Source of the DNA: Jimgerdemannia flammicorona | Lineage: Eukaryota > Mucoromycota > Endogonomycetes > Endogonales > Endogonaceae | DNA length: 18,242 bases | Reading direction: 5' to 3' | Assembly (NCBI GenBank): GCA_003990745.1 | Contig: RBNI01002525.1 | Span: 1 to 18,242, forward strand | In this document: positions 9,550 through 17,941 of the stretch, piece by piece | How positions within the stretch are numbered: position 1 is the stretch's first letter | How the letters are laid out: each line of letters opens with the position of its first letter | Translations under genes and position numbers: made by a program | The notes under the pieces: generated by a model | What the model was told of the DNA's origin: nothing | The model's database searches: none | What the model saw: only the letters and a program-made list of their open reading frames with translations

Positions 9550-10192
9550 TGTAATAGAATGAATGAGCAAACAGATGGGACATGATGAGTGATCATGAAC
9601 GATTACATGACCCAGCAGTGATGACGTCATCATATGAATGAAGTGCAGCATACAATATTATGAACGACAAATGACAAATGATACGAAATGACACAGAAAA
9701 TGATATCCAGCTTATCCCCAACAATTGGCACCACAGCAATAGTTGCCACAGCTGCTGATTATTGCCTAGTAATTGAGGTCCTGATCACAAAGTTATTCTT
9801 TATCAAAAACCACCTGACAAAGGTCATGATCACAAATCTCATTATAGTTACCAAATTAGTCACTTATACTTAGTCAGAAATTATGGACCAACTTGTATAA
9901 ATACCTCCCAGTTTCCATCCAAAATAAAGCAGTTTTAGTTCAGTCCTTGATATAAGAATCAAGTCCCCCCTCTACACACACATTCCTCTGAGTCTTAGAA
10001 ATGACACCTAAGTGACTCTAGTGTTTCTGACTAAACTCCAGAAGCCTAACTAACTTCTGCCAGAACTGAGACTGATATATAAATCCCCAAAGACTTAAGT
10101 AAACCCATTGAACCTGAATTCTAAGGTGGATTCAGTCTGTGCACAGCAAAGAACAAGACCACGCTTCTTTCTCCACTATCTTACCAGTCACA
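9550..10192 (+). repeat. Probable 3' LTR of E2 (643 bp)
   Basis: It starts TGTAAT directly after the polypurine tract and ends in ACA at 10190-10192, where composition changes abruptly to GC-rich. It contains TGACGTCA (9622-9629) and TATAAATAC (9896-9904), followed by AATAAA-like sequence about 9922. No second copy is in the window, so the ends rest on TG..CA, the tract and the composition break. Confidence 0.65.
9619..9632. promoter_or_regulatory. 14-bp perfect palindrome with CRE core
   Basis: TGATGACGTCATCA is its own reverse complement and contains TGACGTCA, the ATF/CREB-type bZIP site. It lies about 270 bp upstream of the LTR TATA box. Binding is inferred from family knowledge. Confidence 0.6.
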
Positions 10193-10769
10193 AGGTTTGG
10201 TAGGCAACCTTCTGAGTCCCCTTTCCCCTATTATTACCCCCTCTACCTCAGGTTGGTTTGCTGTGCCTGCAAGGGCATGGTGGGAGGAGGGCAATGGTGA
10301 TGAGTTGCCCCTTTATCGGTGTCGGATCAGTATCTTCTCCACTTTTCGCAGTTTCTGGTGCCTTCGGCTACGTCTGAAGTGTATCCGTTTTGGTGTGGCG
10401 CCTTCTTTCTTTTGCCGTCGTCAACAAGGTGCTGTCTCGGTGTGTCTCGGGCTACATAGGGAGTTGGCCGACCTTGGGCGTCAAGTACTCAGTGTAGGTT
10501 ACCTGCAGGTCCTCAGTATCTGTGGTGGGGCTCTCTGGCTTTGGCGAGCTTCCCGGTGAGCATGGTTCTGGCATAGGTGACTGCTTTTCGGTGATGTTGG
10601 GATGGGAGGGGAGATGGCCGTCACAGATAGGAGGAAGGGCGATTACGGTGAACCAGTGGGGTGCCAGGCTGGGGGCAGTTATTGGGGCTGGGGCAGACAA
10701 TATTTCGGTGGGGCCTTTCGATTGGCTGGTGGGGGGTGGGGTGGTGCAGGGGCCGGTGTCCTGGCTGTA

Positions 10770-10914
10770 CCCAACTGGAACCAAGAGCTGACGCGGCAAT
10801 GCGATTGAGGCCCATAGGCTTGGGGAGTGGGACCTTCCTCATTTGGCAATACCCGACTGGAATCGGGAGCTGATATGGCAACGTGATCGAGGCCCGCAGG
10901 CTCGGGGAGTGGGA
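10770..10914 (+). repeat. Two 63-bp direct repeats, 82 bp apart, differing only by transitions
   Basis: Copy 1 is 10770-10832 and copy 2 is 10852-10914. Aligned without gaps they differ at 13 sites, all C/T or A/G. Ten of the 13 lie in a CpG versus TpG/CpA context, and the changed copy alternates. Confidence 0.85.
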
Positions 10915-11317
10915 GTGAGGCCTTTTCAGGCCCTAGCCCATGTGTAAGTCCTTTGAGGAAGGTGCTGTGTATAAGTCCTTTACTCACCCGCTTTGAATCC
11001 ACTTTGCTCTCTGTTGGTTGGTTGGGGGGTTTTTTCTTTACCTCGGGCTTTCTTTTGGGGTTCGGGGGGCTATTCTTTATTCAGTCCCGGCGCTGCTAGA
11101 TCTGATGCATAGGTGTGCTCTTGCGTGTAAACGATGATCCAGCCCTGGTGAGCAGACAAGTCTAGTCTATGTTGTGAGGGTCGACGTAGCCAGTGTTTGA
11201 CAGGCATAGCTAGAGCAGTGGGACTGCTGGACAATTTAGTAGCCTAGGTTAATGGGGGGATATTGTTCGGTGGGTGGTGGGGGAGGGTTTTGGCCTATAT
11301 AGTCTAGGTTCCCTTCC

Positions 11318-11344
11318 AATAAAAATCCACGGGACTATGAGTCC
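11318..11344 (+). terminator. Polyadenylation signal plus terminal hairpin
   Basis: AATAAA at 11318-11323 is followed by a 5-bp stem with 3-nt loop (11332-11344) that ends 3 nt before the A run. A short 3' hairpin next to poly(A) could be read by a LINE reverse transcriptase; that role is inference. Confidence 0.5.
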
Positions 11345-11382
<38 letters not shown>

Positions 11383-11840
11383 CTCAGATCTCTTTATAGT
11401 AATCTCATCTATTATATAACTATTAGATCTAAGCTTAAAAAGTTAGAAAATCTAAGTTTTTATAGTCTTTATATGTAGTATTTTTATTATAAAAGAGCTT
11501 GAAGTTTCAGATAGAGAGTACTATAAATCTAAGTATCTTTATTTTTTTTCTAAAAAGCTATAATAATCTGACTATTAGAGAAGTATAATATTTAATATAT
11601 ATATATATTAAGATATATAATATATATATTTCTTTTATACTTATCTGAGTTATAGTTTGTTATCTCTATGATTATTTCATTTTTAATTAGTCTTTTAAAC
11701 TTATTGAGTTTATTTTAAAAGTATTTTTTTCTCTTCTACTATATTTAAACTATTAGTAATAATTAAAATTATATCATATATTTATATATTCTCAATTAGT
11801 CTATATTATATTATTTCTCTTTATTTCTCTTATATAATAG

Positions 11841-11860
11841 CTCTCTCGCTCTCTCTCTCT
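11841..11860 (+). repeat. CT microsatellite
   Basis: A 20-nt run of CT dinucleotides interrupted once by CG, inside the AT-rich block. Confidence 0.8.
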
Positions 11861-12904
11861 TTTTTATTCTTAATAACAAGAATATAGATTATATATATAT
11901 ATTAGTACTTTGGTCTCTATTTGGTCTTTTTTACTATTATTAATATTATTACTAGTATATTTTCTATTTTTATCTAAGTTAAGTCTTTTATTATTTTTAT
12001 AATTCTCTAAGTCTTTTATTTATACTACTTTTCTAATTTGATATTTCCTATTCTAACTAATATCTCTACTACTACTTCTATCTTTATTAAGTTTTTTCTT
12101 TAGTAGGTTTGATTTATAAATATTATCTCTTTATATATTTTGGATTTCTTCTTAATATTCTTAAATATATTTTTTATTATAACTAGATCTATCTTAGTAT
12201 ATATGTTAAATTTTCTCTATAGTTTATAATTAGTAAAAATAAGTATAGATATTGATTACTCTTATAATTATAGAACTAAGATAAAAACCTAAAAGTAAGA
12301 AATAAAAAAGAGTAAAAAGAATTAAAGATAAAATAGATAATACTTTAAAGAGTATCAATTTTAGCTAGAGTAATAAAGAAAGAAGAGTAGAGTCTTACTC
12401 AAAGTAAGTACTTATAAAGAGAGACTATAAAAGTATTATATAAAATAAGTCTCAATAATATCAGATAATAATAGTAAATAGAAAAATTAATAGGTTTAAC
12501 CAAATACTCAGTATTAGTTATAATTATATTAATAGAAATCTAAGTATACTTATTAATAATAAATATCTAAGAGAAGATAAAAAAATAACTAATATAGATA
12601 ATATTTAAACTATAAAAAATTAGAGAAAAGTATTTGATAAAGATTGTAAAAAGAGTAGTAAAATAGATGAAATTAATATATAAAATAGTAGACTATAAAG
12701 TAAATAATAAGAAATAGAAGAATAGTAATAGTAATATTAAAATAAGTAAAAGTAAATATATAGTTAACTTAATAGAAAAGAAAAAAATAAATAAAAAGAA
12801 TATAATATAAGTCTAAAATATCAAATCACTAGTTAATAGTATTATAAAGTAAAAGAATAAGAAATATAGTTATAGTCAAAATAACTAATTATTAAATAAT
12901 AAAG

Positions 12905-12982
12905 AGAAAAAAAAAAAAAAAAAAAAAAAATAAAAAAAAAAAAAAATAATTATTAAAAAATAAAAAGAAAAAAAAAAAAAAA
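12905..12982 (+). repeat. A-rich tract, possibly an old poly(A) tail
   Basis: Two runs of 24 and 15 A's, then further A-rich sequence, interrupted by single T's and a G. It closes the A-rich half of the block and may be the decayed tail of a retroelement inserted in plus orientation, but no coding sequence upstream supports this. Confidence 0.5.
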
Positions 12983-13072
12983 TCTAAAGTTAGCTATTTA
13001 TAATAAAAAAAAGAGAAACTATTTGAGATATATTAGATTAAAAGAAGGTTACCTTCAGTATATATTTGAAGT

Positions 13073-13108
13073 TTAGAGTTAGGGTTAGGATTAGGGTTAG
13101 GGTTAGGG
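13073..13108 (+). repeat. Interstitial telomeric repeat, six TTAGGG-type hexamers
   Basis: Six hexamers in register: TTAGAG, TTAGGG, TTAGGA, then three TTAGGG. This is the telomere unit of most filamentous fungi. It sits inside AT-rich sequence, far from any end visible here. Confidence 0.85.
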
Positions 13109-14301
13109 TGATGATTTACAATATTTATTTAAAGTATATCAGCAAATAATACTATACTAGCTGATAAATACTAAATAGGATATAAAGACTAATAATTAGA
13201 AATAAGTAAGATAGAGAAAAAGAAAAAGAAAGAAAATTATAAATATAATAGAAAAAGAGAAGAGAGATATTATAAACTATTATAACTTTAAGTTTATAAA
13301 AGAGAAGAATGTCAATATTTCAAAATTTTATATTAATAAACTATACTCAGAAAAATGAGAGAGATGATATTTGTAATAAAACTATATATTAATAGAATTA
13401 CTATATTACAGATAATTAATAATAACTATTAGCTCTAAGTTTGAAGTTTTTAAGAAAGTACTGAGTTCTGAATTGCCTGTTGTGGCAAAGTCCAAGTATT
13501 GCTTTTAGGTTTGACTAAGTATAGAAGACTGTACTTATATCTTAAGTTAATTAGGCTCAGAATTGTTAATAAGTCAGATCTGAGGTTTTTATAATAAAAA
13601 TACTACTTTATTCTTATATTTGGGGAAAGCAGAGCTGAGGTTGCAATTCACTTAGTATAGAGAGTATTTATATATATATATATAGGCTATAACTAAATAT
13701 AATATACTGAGTATATTCATATATAGTTATATATACTACTTTAAGTAACTATGACCACAAATAATTATTTTCTCAGAACTTTCTCCAGTAATATTTAGAT
13801 TAAACAAACTTCTGGTAATACTCACAATATTGTTTTTGGAGAATAGATATTAACAATATGACAACTGATGAGCATTCTGAGGGGCATACTGCACAGAGTG
13901 ACACTAGTATATTTGACTGATAGTATATAAAAAGAAGTTATGGCTTAGAGGGAAGTCTGTTGGGCTCTCTTGCAGATGGAAGAAGAGGTGGAAAAAATAG
14001 AGCTAAAGCTAGTAAGCAGGGGCTTGAGAGGATGAGCTTTGCTGACAAGATGAAGGATGGATATTTATTGGCTAGATTAGAGAGTTAGCTGAAGAAGATA
14101 GTGAGGGCTATAGGACTTGGCAGAGTAGTCTATAGTAGTGAGAGCAGTGGGGCTAAGAGAGTAGTGACTGGAGGGAGTAGGACTACTGATGGTAAGGAGA
14201 CTGCTAATCAGAAAAAAAATCCAAATATAATAGTTGATAGTAGATCTGGACAGAGAGTGGGCATGTGATCTGGAGATCTAATAGATGGTATAATGGGTCT
14301 A

Positions 14302-14309
14302 GTGGTGAT
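14302..14309 (+). repeat. Left target-site duplication of the MITE
   Basis: GTGGTGAT, identical to 14701-14708. Joining the two flanks at one copy restores uninterrupted LINE sequence. Confidence 0.9.
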
Positions 14310-14700
14310 TAGTGCTCCCAAAAAATCGAATCAAATCGAATTTGGCCCAAACTCAATTCGATTTGATTGAATCAAAGGTCCAATTCAATTCGAAGTTTGA
14401 TTCAAACCTTAATTTTCAAAATGTAATAACTCGATGAAAACTCATCCAAATTTAACATATTTTAGCTTGTTAGATTCACCATATTCATGTGATTCTAACA
14501 AGCTAAAGTATGTTAGATTTGGATGAGTTTACGCTGAGTTATTGCATTTTGAAAATTAGGGTTCAAATCAGACCCTCAATTCGATTCGACTTTTGATTTG
14601 ATCTGAATTGATTCGAATTGAAAAATCCCCAATTTGATTCGACTCATTTAACTCTCAATTCAATTCAATTCGAATTGATTCAACTTGTTTGGGAGCACTA
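14310..14700. mobile_element. hAT-type MITE, 391-bp foldback element
   Basis: The 13-bp terminal inverted repeats TAGTGCTCCCAAA are perfect. An inner inverted repeat of 69 bp (14410-14478 and 14490-14558, 8 mismatches) flanks an 11-nt loop, so the whole element can fold into a hairpin. An 8-bp direct repeat GTGGTGAT lies at 14302-14309 and 14701-14708, fitting the hAT target consensus nTnnnnAn; the TIR start TAGTG also fits hAT termini. Subterminal zones are packed with AATTCGA-like motifs, possible transposase sites. It encodes no protein and must have been moved by a transposase from elsewhere. Confidence 0.9.
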
Positions 14701-14708
14701 GTGGTGAT
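14701..14708 (+). repeat. Right target-site duplication of the MITE
   Basis: GTGGTGAT, identical to 14302-14309. Confidence 0.9.
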
Positions 14709-15017
14709 ACTGTTACTCAAGAAATCAAGATTAAGATTTATTGTCACATTTTGTTTCTAGAGCTTGGTAATAATAATAAGGATGATTCTGGAACTTCTGG
14801 CCTAGAAGGTAAAAGGTATAGCCACAGTGAAATTTTTAAAGAGTTTAGAAGAGATAGAGGTAGGCTTCAAGATAGTGAATGTGCTACTGAGAGTAATGAA
14901 AAAGAGAGTGGTAGTGGGGAGAGTGGCAATTTCTATAGCTCAGTAGTTACACTGAGACCCCTAAGTAGTATAGTTAATAGTGGTGGATATACTTATGATA
15001 TTGAAGAAGACAGCTAG
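14709..15017 (+). pseudogene. Open remnant of a possible LINE ORF1
   Basis: A frame of about 103 codons without a stop lies directly right of the MITE and ends at TAG 15015-15017. It is rich in Ser, Glu, Gly and Lys (ATESNEKESGSGESG) with no zinc knuckle or RNA-binding motif visible. An apparent start at 14685 falls inside the MITE terminus and is not original. Across the excised MITE the frame continues left about 85 nt to a TAG at 14241. The ORF1 assignment is positional. Confidence 0.3.
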
Positions 15018-15586
15018 GTCTGAGGGGAAGTTGAATGTCTGAGTTTATTAGTGGCTACTGGGAGACTGAGATGGGAGGATTGTAGGGTCTATACTCACTA
15101 GAGTTGGGCTTGAGGATCAACTAGTTGTTGACTACTAAATACTGGGAGAGTTGATATCTGGAGAACTTTGGAAACTATTTGGTATCTGTAGTCAGATCAC
15201 TAGAGCCTTCTAGGAGGGGAGTGTTTTGGGAAAATAGTGAGGGGTCTGAATATTAGTGTCTAAATACCTCATTGTTAGGAGAGACCTCCTTGTAAGATGC
15301 ATGGGTAGTAGCCATTAACTTCAGAGTACTGGACTAGAGAGTGAAATCAGATATACAATAGTACTGAGGAAAGGCAGAAAGGGCACATGGTGCTTAGAAA
15401 AGAAAATGAGTGAGGTGGGCCTTCCAGAGGTTGGTGACATCATGGGCAGATTTGTTAAATATTGGTGAGGAGAGAGATTGGAGGACCCAGAGGATCAGGC
15501 TGAAAGTAGAGGAGTTGAAGAGTTTATTGTAGCAGAAGGAGGACCTATAGGTAGAGAGCATGGTGGCCTAGCTGAGGTGGTAGAGA

Positions 15587-15836
15587 TTAGAGGAGAGAGA
15601 GAGGCCCACTAAGTTCTGTCTCAACTTCTGTAGATGAGGAGGGTATGGCAGAGATGAGAGGGGGTATTGGATGAGATAGAGAAGTTGGTTATTGGGACAC
15701 CAGAGTTTTTGGACCAGCTGAGCAAATGGTGGGAGTAATTGTGGAGTGAGAAGGAAGGAGGGGTGGGGGCACTGAACATTGAGAGATATCTGGAAGACTG
15801 GCACTCTGATCTGACAGAGGGCTTGGCACTTCAGTC
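15587..15836 (+). pseudogene. LINE ORF2 linker before the reverse transcriptase
   Basis: In frame 2, LEERERPTKFC (from 15587) matches the pattern WxExGExPTKFF that precedes the RT domain in L1- and Tad-like LINE proteins. Reading breaks before the RT, which is in frame 3, so at least one frameshift separates them. The endonuclease expected upstream (about 15020-15500) is too decayed to identify. Confidence 0.5.
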
Positions 15837-15839
15837 TAA

Positions 15840-16700
15840 GGAGAGGAGATTTGGCAGGTACTGATATTGATGAGCTCAGAGATAGTACCTAGAGAAGATG
15901 GCTTATTGTGGGATTTTTGAAAGAAGATAGTAAAAGTCAAGTTAATTCTAGAGGAGATGATGGCAATGTGCAATGAGATCATTAGCTCAGATACATAGAT
16001 TGGGGGGTAGTACTTGAGTCTTGTGGCTCTACTGTTTAAGAATAAGGAGAGAAGTGAGGAGTGGAAAAACTGAAGGCTGATCATACTTCTGAATATGGAT
16101 CACAAGCTAGTTATAATGATACTAGTGGCTAGGCTGCAAGGAGTGGCTCAGTATATACTGAGGACTGAGCAGAGAGGATTTGTAGGGGGACATCTGATCA
16201 GAGATAAGACAGTCTGGATATATAGTTTCATCAAAGGTACTTATATTACTGGGGTAGATAAATGACTAGTTTTTTTAGACTAAGAGAAGGTTTATGACGG
16301 AGTCTAGCAAGGATGGTTAAAAGGGGTGCTAAAGTATATAAAGAATCTCCCAGAGATTAGACAGGTCTTAATCAGTCTGCTGGAAGTAAGTTGGGTAGCA
16401 ATTCTGATGAATAGCTACAAAGAGGTTTTCTTCCCTCTTGGCAGAAAAGTACCACAGGGGGATCCACTATTACCAATCCTATAGGCACTATCCCTGGAGC
16501 CTCTTTTGGATAGGATTTGGTAAAAGGTAGTAAAGTTAGATATTCTGAGGGTTAATTGGAAGGTGGGGGCCTTCACTAGTTAGGTTAAAGTTGGCAGAGG
16601 ATGTGGAGATACTGAAAGGAGTGATAGAGTAGTATGAGGGGTACTTAGGCACTATACTCAACTAGTATAAGTGTGAGACTTTGATATTAAGAGGAGAGAT
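15840..16700 (+). pseudogene. LINE reverse transcriptase, decayed
   Basis: Frame 3 runs about 15840-16580. Seen: the fingers signature corresponding to PGxDGxPxEFxKK (PREDGLLWDF at 15888); the RPIxLLN-DYK-like block as RLIILLNMDHK (about 16070); QRGFVGGHLIRD (about 16167); motif A with Asp 16278-16280 and YDGV; motif B VPQGDPLLPIL (from 16449) followed by ALSLEPLL. The reading then moves to frame 1 and the catalytic box appears as LAEDVEIL (about 16591) instead of xADD, with LN-YKCE downstream. TAG or TGA interrupts it at 15918, 16482 and elsewhere. Order and motifs place it with L1/Tad-type non-LTR elements; the clade is not certain. Confidence 0.85.
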
Positions 16701-16861
16701 ATATAGTAAGTAGAGATATGATTAGAACAATTGTCTCTGCAGAAGAGACTGTCTGTTATCTAGAGATCTACTTCTCAGTATATGGCTCCTTATTATCTTA
16801 CAGATAGTAGGAGCAGTGGCTAGTAAAGTGGGAGAGTACTCTCTTAGAGTAGGGTGGTTGT

Positions 16862-17260
16862 TATATATCTCTGACAGAGAAGATGATAGTGCTGAATATA
16901 TACTGGTTGCCTAAGCTGTAGTATCTGGGATATCACTTGAACTTTTCAGCATAGGTGGTTAAGTAATTGTTGAAGATGGCCAGAACTTAGATATGGATAG
17001 GACAATGGATTCAGATTGGTTAGGAGATGTTGACCTTATCAGTAGACTAGAGAGAACTGAGTTTGGTAAATTTTTCTAAGAACCTTTATTGCTTACAGGT
17101 ATAGTGGCTGAAGTGAACTAGCAAGTTAAGGGACAGAGATTGGATTTCTCTCATATAGAGAGTATGGGAGGCCTGGTTCTCCCCCATGGTGTTACTGGGG
17201 ACCTACTGTCTCTGATGGCTTTATAGAAAAGTCAGAGGATGTGCTTTTGAGAATTCTGAT
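16862..17260 (+). pseudogene. LINE ORF2 C-terminal segment
   Basis: Frame 2 shows LTEKMIVLNIYWLPKL, a break, YLGYHLNFSA, then LLKMARTWIW. This resembles the region after the RT in L1/Tad-type proteins where a series of Trp and Leu residues precedes the C-terminal zinc-finger or RNase H part. Stops sit mostly where Trp or Gln is expected. No zinc finger or RNase H motif is readable further right. Confidence 0.5.
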
Positions 17261-17847
17261 AGAGAGTAGTTGATAGAGCTCACTATATTGATCTCTGATA
17301 GTAGAGTGATAAGAGAGAGGAGGGCTGGAGACCTCAGATGTAGAGATGGGACTATGTACATTCTATTAGGTGGAATATATATCAGTAGATGACTTCTGCT
17401 TGGAGAATAGTTAGGAGTATCTTTGGAAGCATAAAAGAGATCTGTGGCTGGAGATGTGGTAGGGGGTGGAGATTGGAGAAGAGTAGGATTGGATCAGTAT
17501 TTGATTATAGAGCAAGCAGACAGTAAGGTGGATTCCTCCCAAGTTCTGGATAGCATAGTAGAGACTTTTAAGATATAATGTAATGTTGAACTACTGGTCC
17601 AATCACTTGATAAAAAGAGGTACCCAGAAGTGTGAGGAGTGTTTGAACATCAAACAGAAGGAGGGAGTAGTACAGATATCTGAATATTGACTAAAGGAGT
17701 ATAAGGTAATAGGAGACTTCTGAAATACAATTGAAGAGCAGCTGGGAGTATATCTGCCAGAGCTGGTGAGAGGAGAGAGGTGGGGTAACCTCCAGAGAAG
17801 GCTAGTAGAGGGGTTGGGAGATGAGTGGTTGATATTGAAATGAGTAT
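17260..17847 (+). other. LINE tail region, no readable domain
   Basis: Purine-rich, CpG-free sequence continuous with the LINE upstream. No domain or open frame of note is visible. Confidence 0.4.
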
Positions 17848-17941
17848 TGGCTATTAGAATTGGGCTTGTTGGACAGTGGCTATTAGAATTGGGCTTGTTG
17901 GACAGTGGCTATTAGAATTGGGCTTGTTGGACAGTGGCTAT
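17848..17941 (+). repeat. 29-bp unit in three perfect tandem copies plus 7 bp
   Basis: Units at 17848-17876, 17877-17905 and 17906-17934 are identical, followed by the first 7 bp of a fourth. The absence of any difference between copies indicates recent expansion compared with the decay around it. Confidence 0.95.

Larger units (their letters stand above)
10193..11378 (+). mobile_element. GC-rich block ending in poly(A): probable 3' end of a non-LTR retroelement or retrocopy
   Basis: Composition changes sharply at about 10193: GC-rich with many CpG, against AT- or A/C-rich, CpG-poor neighbours. The right end has AATAAA at 11318-11323, a GGACT-ATG-AGTCC hairpin at 11332-11344 and 31 A's at 11348-11378, as expected for a polyadenylated RNA copied into DNA. 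Several 200-360 nt open frames occur on both strands but none has a recognisable domain, and overlapping opposite frames suggest they are chance. The left end and a target duplication were not found, so the block could be 5'-truncated. Confidence 0.55.
11379..13440. other. Extreme AT-rich, CpG-free block without recognisable genes
   Basis: About 2 kb, almost all A/T, with very frequent TpA, rare CpA/TpG and one CpG (in the CT tract near 11847). From 11379 to about 12240 the plus strand is T-rich; from about 12240 to 13440 it is A-rich. I tried to read the two halves as an inverted repeat and saw no pairing. Frames are full of TAG and TAA, the product expected if CAG and CAA codons were hit. 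It is probably one or more old elements erased by RIP-type mutation. No domain is readable. Confidence 0.6.

Noticed and set aside
10197..10559. Open frame of 120 codons at the start of the GC-rich block
   Set aside because: GC-rich sequence has few stops by chance. Frames of similar length overlap it on both strands, none shows a domain, and no start context stands out.
10452..11002. Minus-strand Pro/Ser/Thr-rich open frames
   Set aside because: They mirror the G-rich plus strand, overlap each other in different frames and run through the 82-bp-spaced duplication out of frame, so they are not convincing genes.
11379..13440. Mitochondrial DNA insertion or a centromere core
   Set aside because: The AT level fits, but no rRNA, tRNA or respiratory gene fragment is readable and there is no tandem satellite; TpA-rich RIP-type decay explains it.
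11379..13440. Large inverted repeat, suggested by the T-rich to A-rich switch
   Set aside because: I compared several stretches of the left half with the reverse complement of the right half and found no consistent pairing.
14685..15017. Apparent 110-codon ORF starting ATG 14685
   Set aside because: The first 16 bp lie in the right end of the MITE, so this start was created by the insertion. Only the part after 14708 can belong to the LINE.
15568..16084. Minus-strand Pro/Ser/Leu-rich open frames opposite the LINE reverse transcriptase
   Set aside because: They are antisense shadows of purine-rich plus-strand sequence whose RT motifs are clearly readable.
17848..17941. CRISPR array
   Set aside because: The 29-bp units are directly adjacent with no spacers, and the context is eukaryotic.
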